Both the position numbers and the translations under genes were made by a program. From Ophioderma brevispina (lineage: Eukaryota > Echinodermata > Ophiuroidea > Amphilepidida > Ophiodermatidae), in assembly GCA_023653785.1 (NCBI GenBank), contig JAMKCH010078740.1:1-64000 (forward strand): a DNA stretch of 64,000 nt. Direction: 5' to 3'. Under the pieces are notes generated by a model, which was not told where the DNA came from, made no database searches, and was given only the letters and a program-made list of their open reading frames with translations. This document shows, piece after piece, positions 9,946 to 21,687 of this stretch (the stretch's first letter is position 1; each line of letters starts with the position of its first letter).

Positions 9946-10885
9946 TAAATATAATTAACTTTAACTATGTTCACCGTCCTTTGTCTTGTCTTGTAGTGTT
10001 TTGTGTCTAACTTTTGTTTTTTTTAATCGATTATGATATATCGTAAACGTAACAAGGGAAAGGCTACTTTTAACTGGCCCTCATTGGCCTCACCAGCCTT
10101 TTCTCCATAAATGTTTCTTATATTGTCCTTTATTATGTCTAAACCTGTCTTATTTTTATGGAAAAACCATACTAATCCAATGCTTTTGTTCATCCTATGT
10201 GTGCATGTGTGTTTTAAAGTTTTTTGTAACCTTTCAAATCCTATCCTGCAAACATGGACACTATGATAGTTGTGGGATGTGGAGTGCCAATCGTGTATCA
10301 CACATTTCAATACGGAATAAACCTAAAACTCGTTCCATCACCTTGTCTTCATAGCCAAATTCATTCCCATTGAAAAATGTGTGGTACATGTTTGGCGTCC
10401 TCTATGGTGCTAAGACTGCCACCTGTGTTAGGTACACATAGACACACTCCATAGTACATGGTGTGTGTTAAAGGTGACATATCCAGGTCAAAGGTCATTT
10501 GAGTACATTGAAAGCATGCGACACTAGTGGTTCGAGCACCACCCTTGGTATATTTTCAATCCTGATTATTTAACTTTAAAAAAATCAATATTTTGTGCAG
10601 TGGTTTTATTAACCTACAAGAGTCAATACAAAGCCTGATGCGTATCAATGACCATTTCAAATGCAAAACATGGACTTTTTGATCTCTTTTTTTTACTCAC
10701 TCCATCTCGAGGTCAAGTAGAGGAAGTGTCGCATCGACCGCTGCCAGAAGATCTACACTGCCACGGGTGGTGGTGACACGAACGGGGGGGGGGTATGGGG
10801 TCTGAGTCATGAATTGAAATTATTTTTTCTTAATTTTCCTATTCCTAAATAGTGGTATATTACAGTTATATCTCATATTGTAAGC
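9946..10885 (+). mobile_element. LINE 3' region, copy 2
   Basis: It starts AAATATAATTAACTTTAACT, inside the last codons of the LINE ORF, and follows copy 1 to the GGTATATTACAGTTATAT end. DR1 motif AGGTCAAAGGTCA at 10485-10497. Differences from copy 1 are mostly single-base insertions and deletions. About 85 bp of unrelated GC-rich sequence (about 10696-10785) replaces some 50 bp of copy 1. Copy 2 lacks the hairpin/minisatellite unit at the equivalent of 9176. Confidence 0.8.
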
Positions 10886-12133
10886 CCATGTCACAAGTTT
10901 TAAAATCCTGAAAATTTGCTCTGGTTCCCATGGTAACCACCTAAGGCCTCTGATTGGCTAAACTCTTGAACGACTGTACTAAATAACTAAACTATGCTAC
11001 TGGGACGAAACTTGGGTGACATATGTAGGAGGTAAATACGGCGAAGCGGATTTTTAATACCCGTTGCCTGCAACGGCAATCGATAACATCACATTTCTAA
11101 CTTCTTTCAACCCCATTCATAAAATCCCCTTACAAACAAGTTTAGCTCACTGCAATTTTTCCTTGAATCGGTAGCAAGCAAGGGAGGTATCTGTCTGCAC
11201 TTTTCTAAAACAGTTACATTCTTTTTGCTGCTGATATTTTATTACTTAAATAATGCTGATTTTTCAATTATGTAATCTGTAGATGCAAGCAACTCAGAAT
11301 TTGAAAAAAATAGGGTGCCATTATCCCAGTATGCCTTTAACACAAGTCATAACTGCCACATATTTATTGACTTAACGACTTCCGTACTCCTACATTTTTA
11401 AGTTCCCTTGATGCATGCTCTATCAATACAATCTTAAATAATCGTATTCTCCAGGAAAACCTCCTTTCACTTAATGACACTAAGCACAATTAAAACAAAC
11501 TGGTTTACCTAATTAGAAATCAATGGTTTGACAGGTAAAAACAACACCCTTCAGGTCAGGTATAATCTTGTAGGTATTTTTAACCCACGGGCTATACTGA
11601 ATAGTTTATGCCAATCAAAACTTTAATAAAAATAAGTTAATTGTTTTTCTCTACCAAGTATGTATAATCTAAGTCCAAGTAGTGAGAGAGAGAGAGAGAG
11701 AGAGAGAAGAAAAAGACACCTATTTCTTTTTTATATACTTGTTATCGTCAAGTAAATTAATACTACTTTGAGCACAACATACTCATCCCCAAGGACAGAG
11801 GTTCATGTGGGTGCATCTATAGTAATATGATCATAACCTTGTTGTGTCTGCTGGTTATGATAATCATTACCTCAAAAACCAGGAGGCACATACTCATTAC
11901 ACGGTGAATGAGGGTTTCTGCAACTGTGCCATGAATTGAGGCTTGCTGCATTGGTACAATTGTGATTTAGCTACAATAATTCTTTATCCCCCAAGACTAA
12001 TTACTCAGTTAGCTTCACATGTATGTGTATACTATATATAAACAGATATTTGTGTATTCTGGGTTCATATAATACTCACTGTAAAATTAATGCAATATGA
12101 TCGCATGTACACCAAAATTATAACTCGTTAGAA
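10886..12133. other. No gene seen; (AG)n microsatellite at 11681-11708
   Basis: AT-rich DNA with an (AG)n run of about 27 nt. No coding region, TIR or other tandem structure was found. Confidence 0.55.
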
Positions 12134-13640
12134 GCTAATCCAGGGAAAACTGCCATTTTGTGGGTTCAAACTTTTCTCAACGGGTTTATGTCCCTGACCC
12201 ATACTCTTTCAACATAAGCGTGGGGACACCGCAGATTTGCCTCAACTCCAGATGGCGGCCAAAAATTCAAAATGGCCGGCGCCTCCAAAATTACCTTATT
12301 AATATACGTCTGTGAAATTTTAATTTCCATGTTTTTTCCATGGTTTCTGCCACCCTTAAGCATACACTATCGATTCAGCTGAAGCACACGCCCATGATTG
12401 GCCCGTCAATCCAAGATGCGCCAGAATCAAAATCGGGGGCCAAATGACTCAATATAACTATACTACTGCTCTAATTTCCTTCCCTTTTAAAAAACCTGCT
12501 TTTTCTTTGCTGGATATGTTTATTCTGAAACCTACATTCTTCTGTGTGTTTGATTCTTAGGGCCACCTACAATTGGTCTCAATCCAAGATGGCGGCCAAA
12601 ATGGCCACCAATTACCTAACTTAGGGTTATAGTGGTGCCTGGAGCTTTCCATTGGCAAGATTTCAGTAGCGCCCCTCATGCTAAACTTAATCCTTCAATT
12701 CAGCAGGAACACCAACTATATTTGGTCTCAAATCCAAGATTGCGGCCTAAATCCAAAATTGCCGCCAAAAAGCTACTTAATTAGATACTTAGTATGTTGA
12801 GGTTTATCACATGAAGTCATTTAAGTGGTTCTGCTAAACCTATACCTCAAATTCAGCTGAAACGACACTCATTATAATTAATGGTCTCAAATCCAAGATG
12901 GTGACCAAAATCCAAAATGGCCGCCAAAGCACCTTAATTAGATATCCATATTTGAGGTTTATCACTTGAAGGTCACTAAGTGGTTCTCCTATACTATAAC
13001 CTCAATTCATCTGAAACGACACCCATATACGAATAATGGCCTCGAATCCAAAAAGAGAGGGCCTAATCTAAATTGTCCGCCAAAAGACCCTAATTTGATA
13101 TAAGAGAATACACAAATAAACAATAAAATATAATAAAAAAATATTTTCCATTTTTTTTTGCAGTTCTTTTGTCATTCTGAAACCTATATCCTCTCACAAA
13201 CATGATTTGAAACTAACGTCAAAAATGGTTGTCACTAAGCCAAAATGGCTGTCAATGTCCTCAAATTGAATTTCTCCAGAATTCCCCCCCCTAAACAAAA
13301 ACAAACAAAAAAACAATTTGCAGCAAAAAGTACCTTTTTGTGGAACATGGGGTTTACTAGGTACCCAAAGCAGTATTTTGTATTAAGTACTAATTATGCT
13401 AATTTTTTTTATTTTTTTTATTTTTTTTTACTAGAAATCATGTCACAGTTAATTTCAGATGTGTTTAGGTTGTCCAACGGATACAAACTGGACAACACAG
13501 ACAAATTCCGTCCAGGCCATATCAAATTATGCACTGATATTGGCAGTTCCATCTGTAATCACTGACATATGAAAGACTTTCTTTAAAGGTGCAACGAAGA
13601 GATTTTCAAATAACCGGTTCCCAAAAAATGGGAAAATCTG
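12134..13640 (+). repeat. Left arm: six ~160-bp tandem units
   Basis: Units recur at about 12248, 12411, 12583, 12733, 12891 and 13047 (spacing 150-172 bp). Each reads roughly CTCAAATCCAAGATGGCGGCC, AAAATGGCCGCCAAA, ACCTTAATTAGATA, TTGAGGTTTATCACTTGAAG, then CAGCTGAAACGACACCCAT. Copies have drifted, some losing the GGCGGC core. The ORFs 12166-12363 and 13245-13565 are chance readings. The inner end carries the first ~60 bp of a T1 TTAA element at 13583. Confidence 0.8.
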
Positions 13641-14397
13641 ATTGTAACCCCATCTGTTCTCAGCTTCTAACATTCTGTTTTCTTTTACCTTCAATTCTCC
13701 CTTGAAATATGTTTTTTCTAGTTGTCTTCTTCTCTTCTACTGATATGGCCGAAGTATTTCAGCAGATCCTATCCGGGAGCCATCTACGGCGTCACACGTC
13801 TATCTGGGGTATCAATTTGCTCAAACTTATGGGTCTTATGTTCAGCCCTAGATGTTCTCAACCTTCCTTCTCTGGGACCGTTCAAAAAGGCAATCTCTCT
13901 CGCGTCCGGGCCCTTCCAACTGCCTATGTCCACAATGGTATATAATGCAATTGGGAAGACTAGGGTGTTTTCCATGATTCAGATGTTTGGATTTTCTTTT
14001 AAGTATATGACTGTAATAATCTAATTAATATATAATCACAGTGTCGTCGAAATTGATTGGAAAGCATTTCAGTAAGTTTCTTCTAGTTGCTCTTCTGATC
14101 ATTAAGTGACATCAGTTAATGATGGCAGATGATAGAAGAGTCGAGGGATGCAGTGATCGGCCAAGTGTAAGGAGGGAGTAAAATTGCCGATTGTTACGAA
14201 GTTTGAGAAACTGGCCATCCCCTTTTGCTGGGACAAAACCGTCTTTAAAACTTAAGTTTTTACTACTACTACCACTACACCACCCACCTCCTCCACCCCC
14301 TCTCTCCTCCACCTCCATTCACTTCCCGCCTCAATGAACCGTACACGATTTCTTGGTAAGTTATGGACAAAATAGCATACGTAGTACGTTAATGAAA
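13641..14397. other. Spacer DNA, open on both strands near 13710-14024
   Basis: The segment 13709-14024 has overlapping ORFs on both strands and is less AT-rich than its neighbours. I recognise no domain in any reading. 14250-14320 is an ACT/CCT-rich low-complexity tract that explains the Gly-rich minus-strand ORF. It may be an old transposon segment. Confidence 0.35.
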
Positions 14398-14815
14398 ACA
14401 ACAAATCTGCTTCTGGTACCACGTAAACCCCCTGTTACAAACCAAGACAACGACGAAAAGTAATTTTTGCCTGCACAGAGAATCTGCAAGAAATTTCAAT
14501 TTGAGGACAAATTTTGACAGCCCATGGATTAGTGACAACCATTTGTGTAAACAGTGCGGGTGTGGGGGGAAAATTCAATTTTGTATGATTCAGCTAACTG
14601 TTAAAAAGGTATGAAGGAAGTCTGTTTGACAAGAGCACTGCAAAAATGTAAACGTCAACATACTCTATATCAGCGTTTCAGTTTAATTTGAAGTTATATG
14701 TATATGGGTGGGGGTGATAGAACCTAAAATCCCTTCAGATGATAAACCCTTAACCTCTAGATTTGAGACCAAGTTATGAGCGGTGTTTCAGCTGAATTTG
14801 AAGGATGTAAATTAG
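14398..14815 (-). repeat. Third, partial copy of the arm, in the spacer
   Basis: CTTCTGGTACCACGTAAACC, TCAATTTGAGGAC and GATTTGAGACCAAGTTATG match the right arm near 17615-17700 and 18058. It has the same orientation as the right arm and ends where the LINE begins, so the LINE may have inserted into it. Confidence 0.6.
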
Positions 14816-16945
14816 TCAAGGGCAGTGTGCCAATGATAATGGCTGGAGCGACGAAGAAATACAAACCGCTTCTGCAACGGCAACATCAGAGCTATGTAAG
14901 ATGGAATAAAGAAGGCTGGCGGGCCATCTCAGTGGCAGGAAACAGCGCTGCCCTCAGTCATCCAGTGCTGACGTCATCACAACAGACAAAATTAAGCAGA
15001 GGGCGCTGGGTGCACACTTTTTCTGAGCTCACAAGAAAGAATGTCACAAACCCAACCCTTGACAAATCAAGAGTCCTTCCTCTTGGCTTGCCCCTAGAAT
15101 GCGTACCTACAGTGGATGAACTTGACATGTCGCATCTAATCATCCGAAGCCCCGGGGAATGATTGGAATACCACCAATCTTGAATCAAAATGCTGCAAAA
15201 GCTCTCTGCTTCAAGCTGTCACCCACTACATGTAGTTGCTCTGTCATGCTGGGAGGAAATGAACTGTTAACCACAGGAACATGCCGACCACATATAATCA
15301 CCCTCTACAAGAACAAAGGTGAAAGAAGTGATTGCAACATACATGGGTATTTCCCTCCTTAGTATTGTCGGCAAAGTTTTTTTTGCCACGTTTGCGTTTG
15401 ATGCGTCTTCAAGTCCTTCAAGGGTGTATCCTGTGTCTCAGTGCGGATTTCGTGTTGGCCGATCTACGATCGATATATCTTTCTCCATACGCCAACTACA
15501 GGAGAAGTGCAGAGAACACAGAGCCACTCTACTTTTCTTTCACATAGACCTGACCAAAGCCTTTGACCTGTTAGCAGGAATGGACTGTTCCCAATCCCCA
15601 GAAGATTGTCTGTCCCCCAATTCTTCTGCGCTCATCATATCTTTCCTCCACACTGAAATGAAGCATAACGGTACAGTTTGACGGCAGCCTATCAGAGCCC
15701 GTTTGACATTCGCAGTGGTGTTCAGCAAGGAGTGTGGTTTGGCCCCAACCCTTTTGGGATATTCTGTATTCCAGTACTTTCTGAAGCTAGCATTACGTTA
15801 GCAAGCCACAGAAGGCCATCTCACATGCACACCAATCTGATTGTCGGGCTCTTCAATCCTGCACGTCATATATAGGCTAGAACAAAAGGTGTCGTCAGAT
15901 AGTGATCGGGACATGTTTTTTGCTGATGATGCTGCCATTAATTCAATTCCAAGCAGGAACTTCAGCTGCTCAAAAATCGCTTCTCACAGGCTTGTAAGGA
16001 ATTCGGACTTGTCATCAGTTTTTTTAAGAAGACAAGTCCTTGCCCAGAATTCGCAAGAACCACCTTAATCACAATCGACATGACACAAACACACTTGAGG
16101 TTGCTCAGGAATTCACCTACCTATAGGGTCCACCATCAGTGACAGTCTCTCTCTAGCATGCACATCGGCAAACGCATTGGTAAAGCTGCAGCTACGCTTG
16201 CCCAGCTTACAAACGCGTGTGTGGAAAATCCGAACTGTCCATTAAGACAAAGGCAGCAGTTTTACATGCTGCATCATCAGCCACATTATGTCTGGCAGTG
16301 AGACAGGGACTACATACTCTAGGCATGAGTAGAAACTCAACAGCTTTCCAGCTGCGGTGTATTAGACGCATTCTGGTGTCACTTAGGAGAGGACATGGTG
16401 CCATTAGAGCTCCTGACTCGAATTGGACTCTCCCCGCCATCTATACATTTCTTAGACACCGCAGACTCCGATTGCGGGCCATGTCCTTGAATGGAAGGAT
16501 GTTTCTACCGAAAGATAGCATGTATTCTGAGCTTACACATCTGGCAAGAGGAAATTATGGTTCGCCCATACTCCGCTACAAGGATATTTATAAGCGTGAT
16601 ATGTGTACCCTGAACATAGACATTGGGTGCTGGGAGAAACTTTGCTGACAATCGTCCTTTGGGCGAGAACATGACGGCAACACCTTGATCATGGAGAACA
16701 ACAGATCATCCAGCCAGTTTGAAGAAGCAGCGATCTAAAAGAAAGCTGCACAGATCCTTGGATATTCAAGCTGTGACATCCCACATATGTAGCACCTTTG
16801 CAGAGGGGGGACTGCCACTCTATGATTGGCCTCTTCAGCCAGACGTCGTGTTCACCTAACCTTTGACTCAATGTGGGCGCTTTATCCATATTCGCTTGCG
16901 ATGACGGAGCCATTATGATGATGATAATGATGCAATTAGGATAGA
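14816..16945 (+). mobile_element. 5'-truncated, decayed APE-type LINE
   Basis: Reverse transcriptase and C-terminal pieces are recognisable from about 15080 to 16650. The 3' end carries a GATGATGATAATGATG tail at 16915-16930, typical of this widespread animal LINE type (often annotated as endonuclease-reverse transcriptase or jockey-like). The endonuclease domain is not seen. It lies within the spacer of the 6.7-kb inverted repeat, so it probably inserted later. The exact 5' junction near 14815 is an estimate. Confidence 0.8.
15080..16650 (+). pseudogene. LINE reverse transcriptase ORF2, frameshifted
   Basis: In order the pieces are: ITLYKNKGERSDCN (about 15298), GISLLSIVGKVF (15346), QCGFRVGRSTID with RQLQEKCRE (15439-15516), HIDLTKAFDLL (15541, palm motif A), GVQQGVWFGPNPFGIF (about 15717, motif B), MFFADDAAI (15913, the catalytic xADD box), LAQNSQEPP (16040), IKTKAAVLHAA (16240), LRCIRRIL (16353) and LRYKDIYKRDMCTLNID (16571-16621). 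They fall in all three frames with several stops, so at least four frameshifts have occurred. RNA-directed DNA synthesis is the ancestral role; this copy cannot be active. Confidence 0.9.
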
Positions 16946-17089
16946 GCACTACTGAAGAACATCACGTTCTAAACCACCTGAAAAAATTAATCTCAAATTT
17001 CAGAGCTGAGAGCAATGGGGGGGTTACGAGATAGAGGACACGTTTCAACGCATTCCCGGTGAAGATCAGTGGTTAACATCTGCGAGCAG

Positions 17090-17406
17090 TAAAGGTCCAA
17101 CGAGAGATTTCATGTATTCCATATTTTCTGTGATATTTAGTGATTTCATATATTAGACGCTCAATTGATTCCTATTTGGTTACAGAAATAACTTATGAAA
17201 AAAAAATGATTTTGTATGCTATATCTCATAGAAAATCAGCTAATTTGCTCCTATACGAAGTTAGAAATTTCACAATTTTTGGTCCAAAGAGTTCTCACGT
17301 AATCCATTATACAGATGGGGATATGTTTGATACTAAAGCTTAAAACATCAGAATGTTCACATTTTTGCGGGACATCCTGTTATTTGAAATTCTCTCTTGC
17401 AACTAA
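17090..17406 (-). mobile_element. TTAA foldback element, family T1 (in right arm)
   Basis: The left end TAAAGGTCCAACGAGAGATTT and the right end GAAATTCTCTCTTGCAACTAA are inverted and diverged. The interior has the family phrases GCTCCTATACGAAGTTAGAA and GATGGGGATAT. A truncated T1 occupies the matching position in the left arm (13583), so T1 was present before the arms were inverted. Confidence 0.75.
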
Positions 17407-18838
17407 AAAAAAGAAGTCTATTCCATATGCCGGTGATTCACAGATGGACACTGCAATATCAGTGCATAAATTGATATGGCCTGGAATTTGTGTGTTGTCC
17501 ACTTTGTTATCCCGTTGGACAACCTAAACACTATGAAATTAAACCTTGACATTATTTCTTATAGTAATATATGGGACAAAATTAGCCTAATTAGTACTTT
17601 ATACAAAATATGCTTCTCTGGTACCAAAGTAAACCCCTCTTACACAAAGGGGTACTCTTTGCTGCAACTCGAAATCTGGAGGAATTCAATTTGAGGACTT
17701 TTGAGACACCAATTTTGTATGAGGACCACGTTTGGACTGTAAGTTCAAATGCAAATGTGTTTGTAGAGGAGATAGGTTCAGAATAACAAGCAACTGTAAA
17801 AATGGAAACCGTCAATAGTACGCTTTATATCAATTAGAGGGGTCATTTTGGGCGGACCATTATGATTTAAGTAGCATCTTCTTGATCGAGACCTTATAAT
17901 GGTTGTCGTTTCCGTCACAGCTGAAATTTTAGGTTATAGGTATAAGGAGATAACCACTTAAGTGACCTTCAAGTAATAAACCTCAAATACTAAAGTTATC
18001 TTATTATGGTAGCTTTGGGCGGCCATTTTGGATTTTTTTTTGTTTTGTCACCATCTGGATTTGAGACCAAATAATGGGTGTCCGTTTCACACATCAGCTG
18101 AATTTGAAAAGGTTATAGGTTTCCCGAAACACTTAAATGACCTTCAAGTGATAAACCTCAACATACTAGATATGCTAATTAAGTATCTTTGGCGGCCATA
18201 TTGGATTTGGCCGCCATCTTGGATTTGAGACCAAATTATGGTTGGGTGGTTCCTGCTGTGAATTTGAAGGATCTCAATTTTAGAATGAGGGCGCTACTTG
18301 CACAATCTTGCAATGGAACGCCCCAAGCACCTATACCCCTAACTAAGGTAATTTTGGTGGCCATTTTGCGGGGGCCCCCCCCCCCCCATCTGGATTTGAG
18401 ACTAAATTTTAGGTGGTCCGTAAGCTAATCACACAGAATATAGGTTCAAATAACATATCCACAAGAAACGTTTTCAAAAATGGAAATCTAAAGGCAGTAT
18501 AGTTTCTAATTGAGCCATTTTGGCCCCGATTTTGGATTTTGGCCGCCATCTTGGATTTGAGAACCCACATCATGGGTGGTGGGCTTCAGCTTGAAATCGA
18601 AGTGTATAGCGTAAGTGTGGCGAACCACTGGAAAAAACCTGGAAATTAAAATGGTTCCAACAGACTTATCTGCTAATTAAGGTAATTTTGCGGCCTTTTG
18701 AATTTTGGCGCGCTGCATCCTTGTATTTGAGGCAAAATCGGGTGTCCCCCAAGCTTATTTGAAAGAATCTGTGTTCATGGCATAAAACCGTTGAGAAAAG
18801 TTTGACCCCACAAAAGGGCAATGTTTTCCCTGGATAGC
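17380..18838 (-). repeat. Right arm: tandem ~160-bp units, inverted
   Basis: Unit marks GATTTGAGACCAAAT recur near 17884, 18058, 18222, 18393, 18553 and 18723. GGCCGCCATCTTGGATTTG blocks (reverse of CAAGATGGCGGCC) are best preserved at about 18209 and 18540. It matches the left arm in reverse order and orientation. Confidence 0.8.
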
Positions 18839-19047
18839 CGGGGCTGCTATGAATTTTGCAGTTCCGGCTTTCAACGACACTCACTATATGCACTAGTATA
18901 TAAGCTGTGGGCTACTCCATAAAAAACTTAAACATTTGAGTGACACATACAACACACTACCACACATGCACAACGGATTGCAAAGTGCTGGCAGCCCACA
19001 AAAAAGCTAAGTGTCAAACGTTGTGTGTAACTAACAACATCATGACA
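18839..19047. other. Short unique segment
   Basis: Flank of the inverted repeat. No structure was seen beyond ACACACTACCACAC-like low complexity. Confidence 0.4.
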
Positions 19048-19225
19048 ATCATGAAAAACAAAAAAATCGCTGACATCGCAGGATTTGAACCTGGGACCTT
19101 AATTTTACTAATCCAATATTTAGTCTAACCATGTGCTACTGGTCAGATGATAGAGCATGATATGGTGGAGCACGGGACATGTAATACGAAGGTCGCCAGG
19201 TTCAAATCCTAGTGTCATATTTTTT
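19048..19225. repeat. Head-to-head pair of tRNA-like units
   Basis: Minus strand: A-box-like TGGTTAGACTA (19131 to 19121) and B-box GGTTCAAATCC (19091 to 19081), 40 nt apart. Plus strand: A-box-like TGGTCAGATGATAG at 19140 and B-box GGTTCAAATCC at 19199-19209. T-arm pairing CCAGG/CCTNG is partly kept in both. The acceptor stems do not pair well, so these are tRNA-derived SINE heads or tRNA pseudogenes, not functional tRNAs. Outer flanks (ACAAAAAAAT...TGACA) are also inverted. Confidence 0.55.
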
Positions 19226-21440
19226 TGTTGTGGGGAAGAAGTCTTAAAAATTTCTTCAGTTATCAACAACAAATCATTTAGTTACGTTTGATAGAACTAG
19301 GCCGAAGCATATAATATCATTTATGCTGGTTAGTTTTATTCAACCAACACTGGTAAATGATCAATAAGAGTACAAATTTATTGAGTGCCAATGTTAATTT
19401 TTTTTTTGGTTTTACAAAATTTATTTCCAGTAATGCCGGGTTTATGCCATGCTAATTAATCTTCACATGTATAAAGCATGTAACACCGACCCGAGCACAG
19501 ACTCTTGAACTTATTGCTTGGAATTCAACACAAGGACTAAAAGAACCCACATCACTAGCCTACGGATGTAAGGGCAGGCTAACTTCACATGCCCTAGGCA
19601 TTGATATTTCGGTTAAAGTTGGTGGTGGTGGTGGTTAGATTGCGCTAAACTTCAGTTACACAATTGCAGTGCCCAGTGGTGTCAAAGCCCAAAAAATAAC
19701 AGGAAATTTATGACTCTTAATGTGATAAAATGCGCACTCCGGTGGGTAACAGTGTTTTCGTTTCCGTGGGCCGGGGGTGAAAAAATAGGGGGAAAATCCA
19801 TACTGGCATATAACGCAGAGGTGTGTTGTTACTAATGAATTAACAGTGCAGTCACTTGGAATCCAAATTTGCTCCCTTCTTTGATCAGAAACGGAAATTA
19901 ATAACACGGTATAGAGGGAAAATAAAAACATAACAGGTTAGATTCATGATGTGGACTTAGCCACCTTAGGTAGGATGGTTAGAGTAGAACACACAAAAGC
20001 AAGATCAGATAATTATGAAAAATAGAAATGTTTGTGTGGTTGTTGATGGTGTGTGGTAGCCCTGGCCAGAGGTGTATTGAGTCAATCCCACAATGCACCA
20101 GTTTTGGGAAATTTCATTCAATGCGGTCATGTGATCCCAAAACAAATCCTATTCTTAAAACATATAAAAAAACCCTGATCTTTTATGCGCATTTTAGCCT
20201 ACCAAGCATTAGTATTTTTTGCATATCAGGAAATGTCTGTGGTTCTGACTTTTGGAACATTTTTTTATCCCCTAGTACTGACATGTGTTTAGTACAGTAC
20301 TACAGCTACAGTATAGGCACATTCGAATGAATTGTGGATTGATTCAAAACACCTCGGGCCCTGGGCGAAGCTGTGTGTTAGTGGTGGCATGTTCATGCTG
20401 ATACTTAAATGTTTTGAAAGGAGAACTTGGGAGATTTATGAAGTTACATGTGTAGTTGTGATTGGGATAAATGACGTAATCATATTGGAAAAGCACATGG
20501 TTATGTCTCGGAATGTACTGCCTCCTTTTCGGGCCTATGAGTAATCATTTGTCTTTACGACTGGCGAACTGCAAAACTATACTTATTTCATGAGCGACTT
20601 ATTTTCACACATTCTTAAAATTAGATGCCCACTAATGATTATCTTGCTAATTACAGCTTTACCCAATTTAAAAGCATACTGGAACCCCATAACCAACTGA
20701 AAAATTGGAATTTGGGGGAAAATTTTGCTCGAGATTGAGGGGAAGGGTGCGAAAGGTTTACCCATTTCCGAATAATTGGCATGATAAAAATAGCTAAAAA
20801 CAGAAGGTTGAATTTAAGACCCATGTTGTTAGGTCCCTCTGTGGTCCTTTGTATCACATACACTCCAGGATCCTGCAAGGACCCCCTAAAGGACACCCTT
20901 TCTGTGGGCCTGCAATGTACGCTTGATATCACCACAATAGAGCTTCCAGAGACACTCATCAATTCTCAACTTAAAAACTCACTGCGAATTCAATAAATCA
21001 GAACACCAAAAGGCAATCGCAAAAAACAAAAGTAAGATACACACATGATGACGAGCACCTTTAAGGAGGTTGAAGTATGTCATTTTATATGAGTAAATTA
21101 ATTAACATTGCAAAATTTTGGCTCATATATGATCTATACCTGAGCTATGTTGAGCTAATTATGTAATTCCCTAGGGTGTGATGACTAATCTCAGGTGTTT
21201 GGATAAAATGAGTTACTGCAACCCCTAGCCTATTTCCATTAAAACATTCTAAATTGATATCAAGCTTGTTATCTTAACACGTTGACCTCTAATTTTCAAA
21301 ACATCTATTTGTTTTTGGCTAATACTCTATCAACCCTGAGACTGTGGGAGGTTCTATATAAGCTTTTAGTAATGAACATGTCAGTGGCATTGAGAGCATG
21401 GCTCCTCCAGCACTTAAAAGCCCAATCTCAAAATGCACGT
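19226..21440. other. No gene recognised
   Basis: AT-rich DNA with a (GGT)n run at 19620-19637. The 60-105 codon ORFs here show no domain, codon pattern or splice context I can support. Confidence 0.5.
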
Positions 21441-21492
21441 AAGTCTAGGCTTGTTTGGACTATTAAAAGCATTTTTCATGCTGATCTAATAC
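21441..21492. repeat. Dispersed 50-65 bp core, copy 1
   Basis: Core CTAGGCTTGTTTG, then GCATTTTTCATGCTGAT. The same core occurs at 36575, 46315 and 57905 with unrelated flanks. Confidence 0.55.
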
Positions 21493-21687
21493 TGTCGTGA
21501 AAGGTATGGTATGGTTTTGACAACAATTTTGGACTCTGATGAGCAACATATACGTTGCTACACCCCAAAGGGTTTTTTTTAAAGAGAAAGAAAAAGCATT
21601 CTGAGCAAAGGCTGTTATAAATCCAGCAGAATGTACAAATTTAAGGCATAGATTTGGTCACTGGTCCAAGCGATGCTATGCACTTCA

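Larger units (their letters stand above)
12134..18838. mobile_element. 6.7-kb inverted repeat, candidate giant foldback element
   Basis: The left end GCTAATCCAGGGAAAAC is mirrored by GTTTTCCCTGGATAGC at 18838. The arms (about 12134-13640 and 17380-18838) stay alignable in inverted orientation through the tandem units, a GCAGCAAA(A/G)AGTAC block, a GTTTAGGTTGTCCAACGG block and the start of a T1 element. The spacer (13.64-17.38 kb) holds another partial arm copy and a decayed LINE. No transposase is present. It could be a large non-autonomous foldback transposon or an inverted segmental duplication; I could not define a target duplication. Confidence 0.65.

Noticed and set aside
19140..19220. 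Functional tRNA gene on the plus strand
   Set aside because: D- and T-arm words are present, but the acceptor arms do not pair and the A-B distance is 59 nt.
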